Below, piece after piece: positions 30,801 through 46,080 of a DNA stretch of 64,000 bases. The translations under genes and the position numbers were made by a program. How positions within the stretch are numbered: position 1 is the first letter of the stretch; every line of letters begins with the position of its first letter. Below the pieces are notes generated by a model. That model worked only from the letters and a program-made list of their open reading frames with translations, did no database searches and was not told where the DNA came from. The DNA comes from Aurelia coerulea. Taxonomy: Eukaryota; Cnidaria; Scyphozoa; Semaeostomeae; Ulmaridae. The stretch is from the NCBI GenBank assembly GCA_039566865.1, contig CM076955.1, forward strand, positions 4,094,501 through 4,158,500, read 5' to 3'.

Positions 30801-32610
30801 AAGTTTACTTTCACTTGAACCTAATTAGGCTGATAAGGTTTCAAATGTTTCAACAAATATACCTCGTTTTGACTGAATTGCATCAAACCAAGTTTCATAT
30901 GCAATTCATTGATTATATATTCATAAGATTATAACCATAAACTGTGTTCTGACTTCATATATTCTGGACAAACTTACTATTACTTGAACCTCATTAACCT
31001 GATGAGATTTCAAATGTTTCAACAAATATACCTCGTTTTGACTGAATTGCATCAAACCAAGTTTCATATGCGATTCATTGATCATATATTCATAAGATTT
31101 CAACGATAAATTGTGTTCTGACTTCATATATTCTGGACAAGTTTACTATCACTTGAACCTCATTAACCTGATGAGGTTTCAAATGTTTCAACAAATATAC
31201 CTCGTTTTGACTGAATTGCATCAAACCAAGTTTCATATGCGATTCATTGATTATATATTCATAAGATTTCAACCATAAACTGTGTTCTGACTTCATATAT
31301 TTTGGAAAAGTTTACTATCACTTGAACCTAATTAAGCTGATCAGGTTTCAAATGTTTCAACAAATATACCTCGTTTTGACTCAATTGCATCAAACCAAGT
31401 TTTATATGCGATTCATTGATTATATATTCATAAGATTTCAACCATAAACTGTGTTCTGACTTCATATATTCTTGACAAGCTTACTTTCACTTGAACCTCC
31501 TTAACCTGGCGAGGTTCCAAATATTTCAACAAATATATCTCGTTTTGACTGAATAGCATCAAACCAAGTTTCATATGCGATTCATTCATCATATATTCAT
31601 AAGATTTCAACGATAAATTGTGTTCTGACTTCATATATTCTGGAGCAGTTTACTATCACTTGAACCTCATTAACCTGATGAGGTTTCAAATGTTTCAAGA
31701 AATATACCTCGTTTTGACTGAATTGCATCAAACCAAGTTTCATATGCGATTCATTCATCATATATTCATAAGATTTCAACCATAAACTGTGTTCAGACTT
31801 CATATATTCTGGACAAGTTAACTATCACTTGAACCTCATTAACCTGATGAGGTTTCAAATGTTTCAACAAATATACCTCGTTTTGACTGAATTGCATCAA
31901 ACCAAGTTTCATATGCGATTCATTGATCATATATTCATAAGATTTCAACCATAAACTGTGTTCTGACTTCATATATTCTGGACGAGATAACTATCACTTG
32001 AACCTCATTAACCTGATGAGGTTTCAAATGTTTCAACAAATATACCTCGTTTTGACTGAATTGCATCAGACCAAGTTTCATATGAGATTCATTGATCATA
32101 TATTCATAAGATTTCAACCACAAACTGTGTTCTGACTTCATATATTCTTGACAAGCTTACTTTCACTTGAACCTCATTAACCTGGCGAGGTTCCAAATGT
32201 TTCAACAAATATACCTCGTTTTGACTGAATTGCATCAAACCAAGTTTCATATGCGATTCATTCATCATATATTCATAAGATTTCAACGATAAATTGTGTT
32301 CTGGCTTCACATATTCTGGAGCAGTTTACTATCACTTGAACCTCATTAACCTGATGAGGTTTCAAATGTTTCAACAAATATACCTCGTTTTTACTGAATT
32401 GCATCAAACCAAGTTTCATATGCGATTCATTGATCATATATTCATAAGATTTCAACCAAAAACTGTGTTCTGACTTCATATATTCTAGACAAGTTTACTA
32501 TCACTTGAACCTCATTAACATGATGAGGTTTCAAATGTTTCAACAAATATACCTCGTTTTGACTGAATTGCATCAAACCAAGTTTCATATGCGATTCATT
32601 GATTATATAT
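27879..32610. repeat. 14-monomer higher-order repeat, block B (2366 bp x 2)
   Basis: Units at 27879-30244 and 30245-32610 match one for one at an offset of 2366 bp. Diagnostic variants are 'gtgctctgacttc' at about 28240 and 30606, 'gattataaccataaac' near 28560 and 30926, 'cctccttaacctggcgagg' near 29130 and 31497, and 'ggacgagataac' near 29615 and 31981. This is the cleanest and longest duplicated block in the array. Confidence 0.85.
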
Positions 32611-35600
32611 TCATAAGATTTCAACCATAAACTGTGTTCTGACTTCATATATTCTGGAAAAGTTTACTATCACTTGAACCTCATTAAACTGATGAGGTTT
32701 CAAATGTTTCAACAAATATACCTCGTTTTGACTGAATTGCATCAAATTAAGTTTCATATGCGATTCATTGATCATATATTCATAAGATTTCCACCTTAAA
32801 TTGTGTTCTGACTTCATATATTCTGGAAAGGTTTACTATCACTTGAACCTCATTAACCTGGCGAGGTTCCAAATGTTTCAACAAATATACCTCGTTTTGA
32901 CTGAATTGCATCAAACCAAGTTTCATATGCGATTCATTCATCATATATTCATAAGATTTCAACGATAAATTGTGTTCTGGCTTCACATATTCTGGAGCAG
33001 TTTACTATCACTTGAACCTCATTAACCTGATGAGGTTTCAAATGTTTCAACAAATATACCTCGTTTTTACTGAATTGCATCAAACCAAGTTTCATATGCG
33101 ATTCATTGATCATATATTCATAAGGTTTCAACCATAAACTGTGCTCTGACTTCATATATTCTAGACAAGTTTACTATCACTTGAACCTCATTAACATGAT
33201 GAGGTTTCAAATGTTTCAACAAATATACCTCGTTTTGACTGAATTGCATCAAACCAAGTTTCATATGCGATTCATTGATTATATATTCATAAGATTTCAA
33301 CCATAAACTGTGTTCTGACTTCATATATTCTGGAAAAGTTTACTATCACTTGAACCTCATTAAACTGATGAGGTTTCAAATGTTTCAACAAATATACCTC
33401 GTTTTGACTGAATTGCATCAAACCAAGTTTCATATGCGATTCATTGATCATATATTCATAAGATTTCCACCTTAAATAGTGTTCTGACTTCATATATTCT
33501 GGAAAGGTTTACTATCACTTGAACCTCATTAACCTGATGAGGTTTCAAATGTTTCAACAAATATACCTCGTTTTGACTGAATTGCATCAAACCAAGTTTC
33601 ATATGCGATTCATTGATTATATATTCATAAGATTTCAACCATAAACTGTGTTCCGACTTCATATATTCTGGAAAAGTTTACTATCACTTGAACCTAATTA
33701 AGCTGATGAGGTTTCAAATGTTTCAACAAATATACCTCGTTTTGACTGAATTGCATCAAACCAAGTTTCATATGCGATTCATTGATTATATATTTATAAG
33801 ATTTCAGCCATAAACTGTGTTCTGACTTCATATATTCTGGACAAATTTACTATCACTTGAACCTCATTAAACTGATGAGGTTTCAAATGTTTCAACAAAT
33901 ATACCTCGTTTTAACTGAATTGCATCAAACCAAGTTTCATATGCGATTCATTGATCATATATTCATAAGATTTCAACGATAAATTGTGTTCTGACTTCAT
34001 ATATTCTGGACAAGTTTACTATCACTTGAACCTCATTAACCTGATGAGGTTTCAAATGTTTCAACAAATATACCTCGTTTTGACTGAAATGCATCAGACC
34101 AAGTCTCAAATGAGATTCATTGATCATATATTCATAAGATTTCAACCACAAACTGTGTTCTGACTTCATATATTCTTGACAAGCTTACGTTCACTTGAAC
34201 CTCATTAACCTGGCGAGGTTCCAAATGTTTCAACAAATATACCTCGTTTTGACTGAATTGCATCAAACCAAGTTTCATATGCGATTCATTCATCATATAT
34301 CTATAAGATTTCAACGATAAATTGTGTTCTGACTTCAAATATTCTGGAGCAGTTTACTATCACTTGAACCTCATTAACCTGATGAGGTTTCAAATGTTTC
34401 AACAAATATACCTCGTTTTGACTGCATTGCATCAAACCAAGTTTCATATGCGATTCATTGATCATATATTCATAAGGTTTCAACCATAAACTGTGCTCTG
34501 ACTTCATATATTCTAGACAAGTTTACTATCACTTGAACCTCATTAACATGATGAGGTTTCAAATGTTTCAACAAATATACCTCGTTTTGACTGAATTGCA
34601 TCAAACCAAGTTTCATATGCGATTCATTGATCATATATTCATAAGATTTCAACGATAAACTGTGTTCCGACTTCATATATTCTGGAAAAGTTTACTATCA
34701 CTTGAACCTAATTAAGCTGATGAGGTTTCAAATGTTTCAACAAATATACCTCGTTTTGAATGAATTGCATCAAACCAAGTTTCATATGCGATTCATTGAT
34801 TATATATTTATAAGATTTCAGCCATAAACTGTGTTCTGACTTCATATATTCTGGACAAATTTACTATCACTTGAACCTCATTAAACTGATGAGGTTTCAA
34901 ATGTTTCAACAAATATACCTCGTTTTGACTGAATTGCATCAAACCAAGTTTCATATGCGATTCATTGATCATATATTCATAAGATTTCAACGATAAATTG
35001 TGTTCTGACTTCAAATATTCTGGAGCAGTTTACTATCACTTGAACCTCATTAACCTGATGAGGTTTCAAATGTTTCAACAAATATACCTCGTTTTGACTG
35101 AATTGCATCAAACTAAGTTTCATATGCGATTCATTGATCATATATTCATAAGATTTCCACCTTAAATTGTGTTCTGACTTCATATATTCTGGAAAGGTTT
35201 ACTATCACTTGAACCTCATTAACCTGGCGAGGTTCCAAATGTTTCAACAAATATACCTCGTTTTGACTGAATTGCATCAAACCAAGTTTCATATGCGATT
35301 CATTCATCATATATTCATAAGATTTCAACGATAAATTGTGTTCTGGCTTCACATATTCTGGAGCAGTTTACTATCACTTGAACCTCATTAACCTGATGAG
35401 GTTTCAAATGTTTCAACAAATATACCTCCTTTTTACTGAATTGCATCAAACCAAGTTTCATATGCGATTCATTGATCATATATTCATAAGGTTTCAACCA
35501 TAAACTGTGCTCTGACTTCATATATTCTAGACAAGTTTACTATCACTTGAACCTCATTAACATGATGAGGTTTCAAATGTTTCAACAAATATACCTCGTT

Positions 35601-36835
35601 TTGACTGAATTGCATCAAACCAAGTTTCATATGCGATTCATTGATTATATATTCATAAGATTTCAACCATAAACTGTGTTCTGACTTCATATATTCTGGA
35701 AAAGTTTACTATCACTTGAACCTCATTAAACTGATGAGGTTTCAAATGTTTCAACAAATATACCTCGTTTTGACTGAATTGCATCAAACCAAGTTTCATA
35801 TGCGATTCATTGATCATATATTCATAAGATTTCCACCTTAAATAGTGTTCTGACTTCATATATTCTGGAAAGGTTTACTATCACTTGAACCTCATTAACC
35901 TGATGAGGTTTCAAATGTTTCAACAAATATACCTCGTTTTGACTGAATTGCATCAAACCAAGTTTCATATGCGATTCATTGATTATATATTCATAAGATT
36001 TCAACCATAAACTGTGTTCCGACTTCATATATTCTGGAAAAGTTTACTATCACTTGAACCTAATTAAGCTGATGAGGTTTCAAATGTTTCAACAAATATA
36101 CCTCGTTTTGACTGAATTGCATCAAACCAAGTTTCATATGCGATTCATTGATTATATATTTATAAGATTTCAGCCATAAACTGTGTTCTGACTTCATATA
36201 TTCTGGACAAATTTACTATCACTTGAACCTCATTAAACTGATGAGGTTTCAAATGTTTCAACAAATATACCTCGTTTTGACTGAATTGCATCAAACCAAG
36301 TTTCATATGCGATTCATTGATCATATATTCATAAGATTTCAACGATAAATTGTGTTCTGACTTCATATATTCTGGACAAGTTTACTATCACTTGAACCTC
36401 ATTAACCTGATGAGGTTTCAAATGTTTCAACAAATATACCTCGTTTTGACTGAAATGCATCAGACCAAGTCTCAAATGAGATTCATTGATCATATATTCA
36501 TAAGATTTCAACCACAAACTGTGTTCTGACTTCATATATTCTTGACAAGCTTACGTTCACTTGAACCTCATTAACCTGGCGAGGTTCCAAATGTTTCAAC
36601 AAATATACCTCGTTTTGACTGAATTGCATCAAACCAAGTTTCATATGCGATTCATTCATCATATATCTATAAGATTTCAACGATAAATTGTGTTCTGACT
36701 TCAAATATTCTGGAGCAGTTTACTATCACTTGAACCTCATTAACCTGATGAGGTTTCAAATGTTTCAACAAATATACCTCGTTTTGACTGAATTGCATCA
36801 AACCAAGTTTCATATGCGATTCATTGATCATATAT
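32611..36835. repeat. 14-monomer higher-order repeat, block C (offset 2366 bp)
   Basis: Units from about 32780 to 34500 recur at about 35146 to 36866, again at 2366 bp. Diagnostic variants include 'cttaaatagtgttctg' near 33472 and 35838, 'caagtctcaaatgag' near 34103 and 36469, and 'catcatatatctataag' near 34290 and 36656. The last variant occurs a third time near 38180, nine monomers later. Limits are approximate because the block abuts block B. Confidence 0.8.
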
Positions 36836-39800
36836 TCATAAGATTTCAACCATAAACTGTGTTCTGACTTCATATATTCTGGACAAGTTTACTATCACTT
36901 GAACCTCATTAACATGATGAGGTTTCAAATGTGTCAATAAATATACCTCGTTTAGACTGAATTGAATCAAACCAAGTTTCATATGCGATTCATTGATCAT
37001 ATATTCATAAGATTTCAACCATAAACTGTGTTCTGACTTCATATATTCTGGAAAAGTTTACTATCACTTGAACCTCATTAACCTGATGAGGTTTCAAATG
37101 TTTCAACAAATATACCTCGTTTTGACTGAATTGAATCAAACCAAGTTTCATATGCGATTCATTGATCATATATTCATAAGATTTCCACCTTAAATTGTGT
37201 TCTGACTTCATATATTCTGGAAAGGTTTACTATCACTTGAACCTCATTAACCTGATGAGGTTTCAAATGTTTCAACAAATATACCTCGTTTTGACTGAAT
37301 TGCATCAAACCAAGTTTCATATGCGATTCATTGATTATATATTCATAAGATTTCAACCATAAACTGTGTTCTGACTTCATATATTCTGGAAAAGTTTACT
37401 ATCACTTGAACCTAATTAAGCTGATGAGGTTTCAAATGTTTCAACAAATATACCTCGTTTTGACTGAATTGCATCAAACCAAGTTTCATATGCGATTCAT
37501 TGATTATATATTTATAATATTTCAGCCATAAACTGTGTTCTGACTTCATATATTCTGGACAAGTTTACTATCACTTGAACCTCATTAACCTGATGAGGTT
37601 TCAAATGTTTCAACAAATATACCTCGTTTTGACTGAATTGCATCAAACCAAGTTTCATATGCGATTCATTGATCATATATTCATAAGATTTCAACGATAA
37701 ATTGTGTTCTGACTTCATATATTCTGGACAAGTTTACTATCACTTGAACCTCATTAACCTGATGAGGTTTCAAATGTTTCAACAAATATACCTCGTTTTG
37801 ACTGAATTGCATCAAACCAAGTTTCATATGCGATTCATTGATCATATATTCATAAGATTTCAACCATAAACTGTGTTCTGACTTTATATATTCTGGACAA
37901 GTTTACTATCACTTGAACCTCATTAACCTGATGAGGTTTCAAATGTTTCAACAAATATACCTCGCTTTGACGGAAATGCATCAGACCAAGTCTCATATGA
38001 GATTCATTGATCATATATTCATAAGATTTCAACCACAAACTGTGTTCTGACTTCATATATTCTTGACAAGCTTACGTTCACTTGAACCTCATTAACCTGG
38101 CGAGGTTCCAAATGTTTCAACAAATATACCTCGTTTTGACTGAATTGCATCAAACCAAGTTTCATATGCGATTCATTCATCATATATCTATAAGATTTCA
38201 ACGATAAATTGTGTTCTGACTTCAAATATTCTGGAGCAGTTTACTATCACTTGAACCTCATTAACCTGATGAGGTTTCAAATGTTTCAACAAATATACCT
38301 CGTTTTGACTGCATTGCATCAAACCAAGTTTCATATGCGATTCATTGATCATATATTCATAAGATTCCAACCATAAACTGTGTTCTGGCTTCATATATTA
38401 TGGACAAGTTTACTATCACTTGAACCTCATTAATATGATGAGGTTTCAGATGTGTCAACAAATATACCTCGTTTAGACTGAATCGAATCAAACCAAGTTT
38501 CATATGCGATTCATTGATCATATATTCATAAGATTTCAACCATAAACTGTGTTCTGACTTCATATATTCTGAACAAGTTTACTATCACTTGAACCTCATT
38601 AATATGATGAGGTTTCAGATGTGTCAACAAATATACCTCGTTTTGACTGAATTGAATCAAACCAAGTTTCATATGCGATTCATTGATCATATATTCATAA
38701 GATTTCAACCATAAACTGTGTTCTGACTTCATATATTCTGGACAAGTTTACTATCACTTGAACCTCATTAATATGATGAGGTTTCAGATGTGTCAACAAA
38801 TATACCTCGTTTAGACTGAATTGAATCAAACCAAGTTTCATATGCGATTCATTGATCATATATTCATAATATTTCAACCATAAACTGTGTTCTGACTTCA
38901 TATATTCTGGACAAGTTTACTATCACTTGAACCTCATTAAACTGATGAGGTTTCAAATGTTTCAACAAATATACCTCGTTTTGACTGAGCTGCATCAAAC
39001 CAAGTTTCATATGCGATTGATTGATCATATATTGATAAGATTTCAACGATAAATTGTGTTCTGAATTCATATATTCTGGACAAGTTAACTATCACTTGAA
39101 CCTCATTAACCTGGTGAGGTTTCAAATGTTTCAACAAATATACCTCGTTTTGACTAAATTGCATCAATACAAGTTTCATATGCGATTCATTGATCATATA
39201 TTTATAACCATTCATCCATAAACTGTGTTCTGACTTCATATATTCTGGACAAGTTTACTATCATTTGAACCTCATTAACCTGATGAGGTTTCAAATGTTT
39301 CAACAAATATACCTCGTTTTGACTGAATTGAATCAAACCAAGTTTCATCTGCGATTCATTGATCATATATTCATTAGATTTCAACCATAAACTGTGTTCT
39401 GACTTCATATATTCTGGATAAGTTTACTATCACTTGAACCTCATTAACCTGATGAGGTTTCAAATGTTTCAACAAATATACCTCGTTTTGACTGAATTGC
39501 ATCAAACCAAGTTTCATATGCGATTCATTGATCATATATTCATAAGATTTCAACCATAAACTGTGTTCTGACTTCATATATTCTGGACAAGTTTACTATC
39601 ACTTGAACCTCATTAACTTGATGAGGTTTCAAATGTTTCAACAAACATACCTCGTTTTGACTGAATTGCATCAAACCAAGTTTCATATGCGATTCATTGA
39701 TCATATATTCATAAGATTTCAACCATAAACTGTGTTCTGACTTCATATATTCTGGATAAGTTAATTATCACTTGAACCTCATTAACCTGATGAGGTTTCA

Positions 39801-40599
39801 AATGTTTCAACAAATATACCTCGTTTTGACTAAATTGCATCAGACCAAGTTTCATATGAGATTCATTGATCATATATTTATAAGACTTAAACCACAAACT
39901 GTGTTCTGACTTCATATATTCTTGGCAAGCTTACTTTCACTTGAACCTCATTAACCTGGCGAGGTTCCAAATGTTTCAACAAATATACCTCGTTTTGACT
40001 GAATTGCATCAGACCAAGTTTCATATGCGATTCATTCATCATATATTCATAAGATTTCAACGATAAATTGTGTTCTGACTTCATATATTCTGGAGCAGTT
40101 TACTATCACTTGAACCTCATTAACCTGATGAGGTTTCAAATGTTTCAACAAATATACCTCGCTTTGACTGAATTGCATCAAACCAAGTTTCATATGCGAT
40201 TCATTGATCATATATTCATAAGGTTTCAACCATAAACTGTGTTCTCACTTCATATATTCTGGACAAGTTTACTATAATTTGAACCTCATTAACATGATGA
40301 GGTTTCAAATGTGTCAACAAATATACCTCGTTTAGACTGAATTGAATCAAACCAAGTTTCATATGCGATTCATTGATCATATATTCATAAGATTTCAACC
40401 ATAAACTGTGTTCTGACTTCATATATTCTTGACAAGTTTACTATCACTTGAACCTCATTAACCTGATGAGGTTTCAAATGTTTCAACAAATATACCTCGT
40501 TGTGACTGAATTGCATCAAACCAAGTTTCATATGCGATTCATTGATCATATATTTATAAGATTTCAACCATAAACTGTGTTCTGACGTCATATATTCTG

Positions 40600-43500
40600 G
40601 ACAAGTTTACTATCACTTGAACCTCATTAACCTGATGAGGTTTCAAATGTTTCAACAAATATACCTTGTTTTGAATAAAATTGCATCAAACCAATTTTCA
40701 TATGCGATTGATTGATCATATATTGATAAGATTTCAACCATAAACTGTGTTCTGACTTCATATATTCTGGACAAGTTTACTATCACTTGAACCTCAATAA
40801 CCTGATGAGGTTTCAAATGTTTCAACAAATATACCTCGTTTTGACTGAATTGCATCAAACCAAGTTTCATATGCGATTCATTGATCATATATTCATAAGA
40901 TTTCAACCATAAACTGTGTTCTGACTTCATATATTCTGGACAAGTTTACTATCACTTGAACCTCATTAACCTGATGAGGTTTCAAATGTTTCAACAAATA
41001 TACCTCGTTTTGACTGGATTGCATCAAAACAAGTTTCATATGCGATTCATTGATTATATATTCTTAAGATTTCAACCATAAACTGTGTTCTGACTTCATA
41101 TGTTCTGGACAAATTTACTATCACTTGAACCTCATTAACGTGATGAGATTTCAAATGTTTCAACAAATATATCTCGTTTTAACTGAATTGCATCAAACCA
41201 AGTTTCATATGCGATTCATTGATTATATATTCATAAGATTTCAACCATAAACTGTGTTCTGACTTCATATATTCTGGACAATTTTACTATCACTTGAACC
41301 TCATTAAACTGATGAGGTTTCAAATGTTTCAACAAATATACCTCGTTTTGACTGAGTTGCATCAAACCAAGTTTCATATGCGATTCATTGATCATATATT
41401 CATAAGATTTCAACCATAAACTGTGTTCTGACTTTATATATTCTGGACAAGTTTACTATCACTTGAACCTCATTAACCTGATGAGGTTTCAAATGTTTCA
41501 ACAAATATACCTCGTTTTGACTTAATTGCATCAATACAAGTTTCATATGCGATTCATTGATCATATATTGATAAGATTTCAACCATAAACTGTGTTCTGA
41601 CTTCATATATTCTGGACAAGTTTACTATCACTTGAACCTCATTAACCTGATGAGGTTTCAAATGTTTCAACAAATATACCTCGTTTTGACTGAATTGCAT
41701 CAAACCAAGTTTCATATGCGATTCGTTGATCATGTATTCATAAGATTTTAACCATAAACTGTGTTCTGACTTCTTATATTCTGGAAAAGCTTACTTTCAC
41801 TTGAACTTCATTAACCTGATGAGGTTACAAATGTTTCAACAAATATACCTCGTTTTGACTGAATTGCATCAAACCAAGTTTCATATGCGATTCATTGATC
41901 ATATATTCATAAGATTTCAACCATAAACTGTGTTCTGACTTCATATATTCTGGAAAAGCTTACTTTCACTTGAACTTCATTAACCTGATGAGGTTACAAA
42001 TGTTTCAACAAATATATCTCGTTTTGACTGAATTGCATCAAACCAAGTTTCATATGCGATTCATTGATCATATATTCATAAGATTTCAACCATAAACTGT
42101 GTTCTGACTTCATATATTCTGGAAAAGCTTACTTTCACTTGAACTTCATTAACCTGATGAGGTTACAAATGTTTCAACAAATATACCTCGTTTTGACTGA
42201 ATTGCATCAAACCAAGTTTCATATGCGATTCGTTGATCATGTATTCATAAGATTTCAACCATAAACTGTGTTCTGACTTCTTATATTCTGGAAAAGCTTA
42301 CTGTCACTTGAACTTCATTAACCTGATGAGGTTACAAATGTTTCAACAAATATACCTCGTTTTGACTGTATTGCATCAAACCAAGTTTCATATGCGATTC
42401 ACTGATCATATATTCATAAGATTTCAACCATAAACTGTGTTCTGACTTCATATATTCTGGACAAGTTTACTATCACTTGAACCTCATTAACCTGATGAGG
42501 TTTCAAATGTTTCAACAAATATACCATGTTTTGAATAAAATTGCATCAAACCAATTTTCATATGCGATTGATTGATCATATATTGATAAGATTTCAACCA
42601 TAAACTGTGTTCTGACTTCATATATTCTGGACAAGTTTACTATCACTTGAACCTCAATAACCTGATGAGGTTTCAAATGTTTCAACAAATATACCTCGTT
42701 TTGACTGAATTGCATCAAACCAAGTTTCATATGCGATTCATTGATCATATATTCATAAGATTTCAACCATAAACTGTGTTCTGACTTCATATATTCTGGA
42801 CAAGTTTACTATCACTTGAACCTCATTAACCTGATGAGGTTTCAAATGTTTCAACAAATATACCTCGTTTTGACTGGATTGCATCAAAACAAGTTTCATA
42901 TGCGATTCATTGATTATATATTCTTAAGATTTCAACCATAAACTGTGTTCTGACTTCATATGTTCTGGACAAATTTACTATCACTTGAACCTCATTAACG
43001 TGATGAGATTTCAAATGTTTCAACAAATATATCTCGTTTTAACTGAATTGCATCAAACCAAGTTTCATATGCGATTCATTGATTATATATTCATAAGATT
43101 TCAACCATAAACTGTGTTCTGACTTCATATATTCTGGACAATTTTACTATCACTTGAACCTCATTAAACTGATGAGGTTTCAAATGTTTCAACAAATATA
43201 CCTCGTTTTGACTGAGTTGCATCAAACCAAGTTTCATATGCGATTCATTGATCATATATTCATAAGATTTCAACCATAAACTGTGTTCTGACTTTATATA
43301 TTCTGGACAAGTTTACTATCACTTGAACCTCATTAACCTGATGAGGTTTCAAATGTTTCAACAAATATACCTCGTTTTGACTAAATTGCATCAATACAAG
43401 TTTCATATGCGATTCATTGATCATATATTTATAAGATTTCAACCATAAACTGTGTTCTGACTTCATATATTCTGGACAAGTTTACTATCACTTGAACCTC

Positions 43501-44319
43501 ATTAACCTGATGAGGTTTCAAATGTTTCAACAAATATACCTCGTTTTGACTGAATTGCATCAAACCAAGTTTCATATGCGATTCGTTGATCATGTATTCA
43601 TAAGATTTTAACCATAAACTGTGTTCTGACTTCTTATATTCTGGAAAAGCTTACTTTCACTTGAACTTCATTAACCTGATGAGGTTACAAATGTTTCAAC
43701 AAATATACCTCGTTTTGACTGAATTGCATCAAACCAAGTTTCATATGCGATTCATTGATCATATATTCATAAGATTTCAACCATAAACTGTGTTCTGACT
43801 TCATATATTCTGGAAGAGCTTACTTTCACTTGAACTTCATTAACCTGATGAGGTTACAAATGTTTCAACAAATATATCTCGTTTTGACTGAATTGCATCA
43901 AACCAAGTTTCATATGCGATTCATTGATCATATATTCATAAGATTTCAACCATAAACTGTGTTCTGACTTCATATATTCTGGAAAAGCTTACTTTCACTT
44001 GAACTTCATTAACCTGATGAGGTTACAAATGTTTCAACAAATATACCTCGTTTTGACTGAATTGCATCAAACCAAGTTTCATATGCGATTCGTTGATCAT
44101 GTATTCATAAGATTTCAACCATAAACTGTGTTCTGACTTCTTATATTCTGGAAAAGCTTACTTTCACTTGAACTTCATTAACCTGATGAGGTTACAAATG
44201 TTTCAACAAATATACCTCGTTTTGACTGAATTGCATCAAACCAAGTTTCATATGCGATTCATTGATCATATATTCATAAGACTTCAACCATAAACTGTGT
44301 TCTGACTTCTTATATTCTG
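40600..44319. repeat. 11-monomer higher-order duplication (1860 bp x 2)
   Basis: Units at 40600-42459 match 42460-44319 at an offset of 1860 bp, which is 11 x 169 + 1, consistent with a 170-bp unit carrying 'gaataaaattg'. Shared variants are 'cctcaataacctgatg' near 40793 and 42653, 'tattcttaagatttc' near 41058 and 42918, and 'cattaacgtgatgag' near 41134 and 42994. Confidence 0.75.
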
Positions 44320-45494
44320 GAAAAGCTTACTTTCACTTGAACTTCATTAACCTGATGAGGTTACAAATGTTTCAACAAATATATCTCGTTTTGACTGAAT
44401 TGCATCAAACCAAGTTTCATATGCGATTCATTGATCATATATTTATAAGATTTCAACCATAAACTGTGTTCTGACTTCATATATTCTGGACAAGTTTACT
44501 ATCACTTGAACCTCATTAACCTGATGAGGTTTCAAATGTTTCAACAAATATACCTCGTTTTGACTGAATTGCATCAAACCAAGTTTCATATGCGATTCAT
44601 TGATCATGTATTCATAAGATTTTAACCATAAACTGTGTTCTGACTTCTTATATTCTGGAAAAGCTTACTTTCACTTGAACTTCATTAACCTGATGAGGTT
44701 ACAAATGTTTCAACAAATATACCTCGTTTTGACTGAATTGCATCAAACCAAGTTTCATATGCGATTCATTGATCATATATTCATAAGATTTCAACCATAA
44801 ACTGTGTTCTGACTTCATATATTCTGGAAAAGCTTACTTTCACTTGAACTTCATTAACCTGATGAGGTTACAAATGTTTCAACAAATATATCTCGTTTTG
44901 ACTGAATTGCATCAAACCAAGTTTCATATGCGATTCATTGATCATATATTCATAAGATTTCAACCATAAACTGTGTTCTGACTTCATATATTCTGGAAAA
45001 GCTTACTTTCACTTGAACTTCATTAACCTGATGAGGTTACAAATGTTTCAACAAATATACCTCGTTTTGACTGAATTGCATCAAACCAAGTTTCATATGC
45101 GATTCGTTGATCATGTATTCATAAGATTTCAACCATAAACTGTGTTCTGACTTCTTATATTCTGGAAAAGCTTACTTTCACTTGAACTTCATTAACCTGA
45201 TGAGGTTACAAATGTTTCAACAAATATACCTCGTTTTGACTGAATTGCATCAAACCAAGTTTCATATGCGATTCATTGATCATATATTCATAAGATTTCA
45301 ACCATAAACTGTGTTCTGACTTCTTATATTCTGGAAAAGCTTACTTTCACTTGAACTTCATTAAGCTGATGAGGTTTCAAATGTTTCAGCAACTATACCT
45401 CGTTTTGACTGAATTGCATCAAACAATGTTTCCTATGCAATTCATTGATCATATATTCATAAGATTTCAATGATAAATTGTGTTCTGACTTCAT
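43466..45494. repeat. 6-monomer higher-order repeat of the 'gaaaagcttac' subfamily
   Basis: A subfamily marked by 'ctggaaaagcttactttc', 'cttgaacttcattaac' and 'gatgaggttacaaatg' fills this part. The rarer unit with 'catgtattcataagatttta' recurs at an offset of 1014 bp (6 x 169), at about 43592 and 44606. The same subfamily also occupies 41770-42350. It is almost absent from the first 40 kb, so it is a local, recent expansion. Confidence 0.65.
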
Positions 45495-46080
45495 ATATTC
45501 TGGACAAGTTTACTATCACTTCAACCTCATCAACCTGATGAGGTTACAAATGTTTCAACAAATATACCTCGTTTTGACTGAATTGCATCAAACCAAGTTT
45601 CATATGCGATTCATTGATCATATATTCATAAGATTTCAACCATAAACTGTGTTCTGACTTCATATATTCTGGACAAGTTTACTATCACTTGAACCTCATT
45701 AACCTGATGAGGTTACAAATGTTTCAACAAATATACCTCGTTTTGACTGAATTGCATCAAACCAAGTTTCATATGCGATTCATTGATCATATATTCATAA
45801 GATTTCAACCATAAACTGTGTTCTGACTTCATATATTCTGGACAAGTTTACTATCACTTAAACCTCATTAACCTGATGAGGTTACAAATGTTTCAACAAA
45901 TATACCTCGTTTTGACTGAATTGCATCAAACCAAGTTTCATATGCGATTCATTGATCATATATTCATAAGATTTCAACCATAAACTGTGTTCTGACTTCA
46001 TATATTCTGGACAAGTTTACTATCACTTGAACCTCATTAACCTGATGAGGTTTCAAATGTTTCAACAAATATACCTCGTT

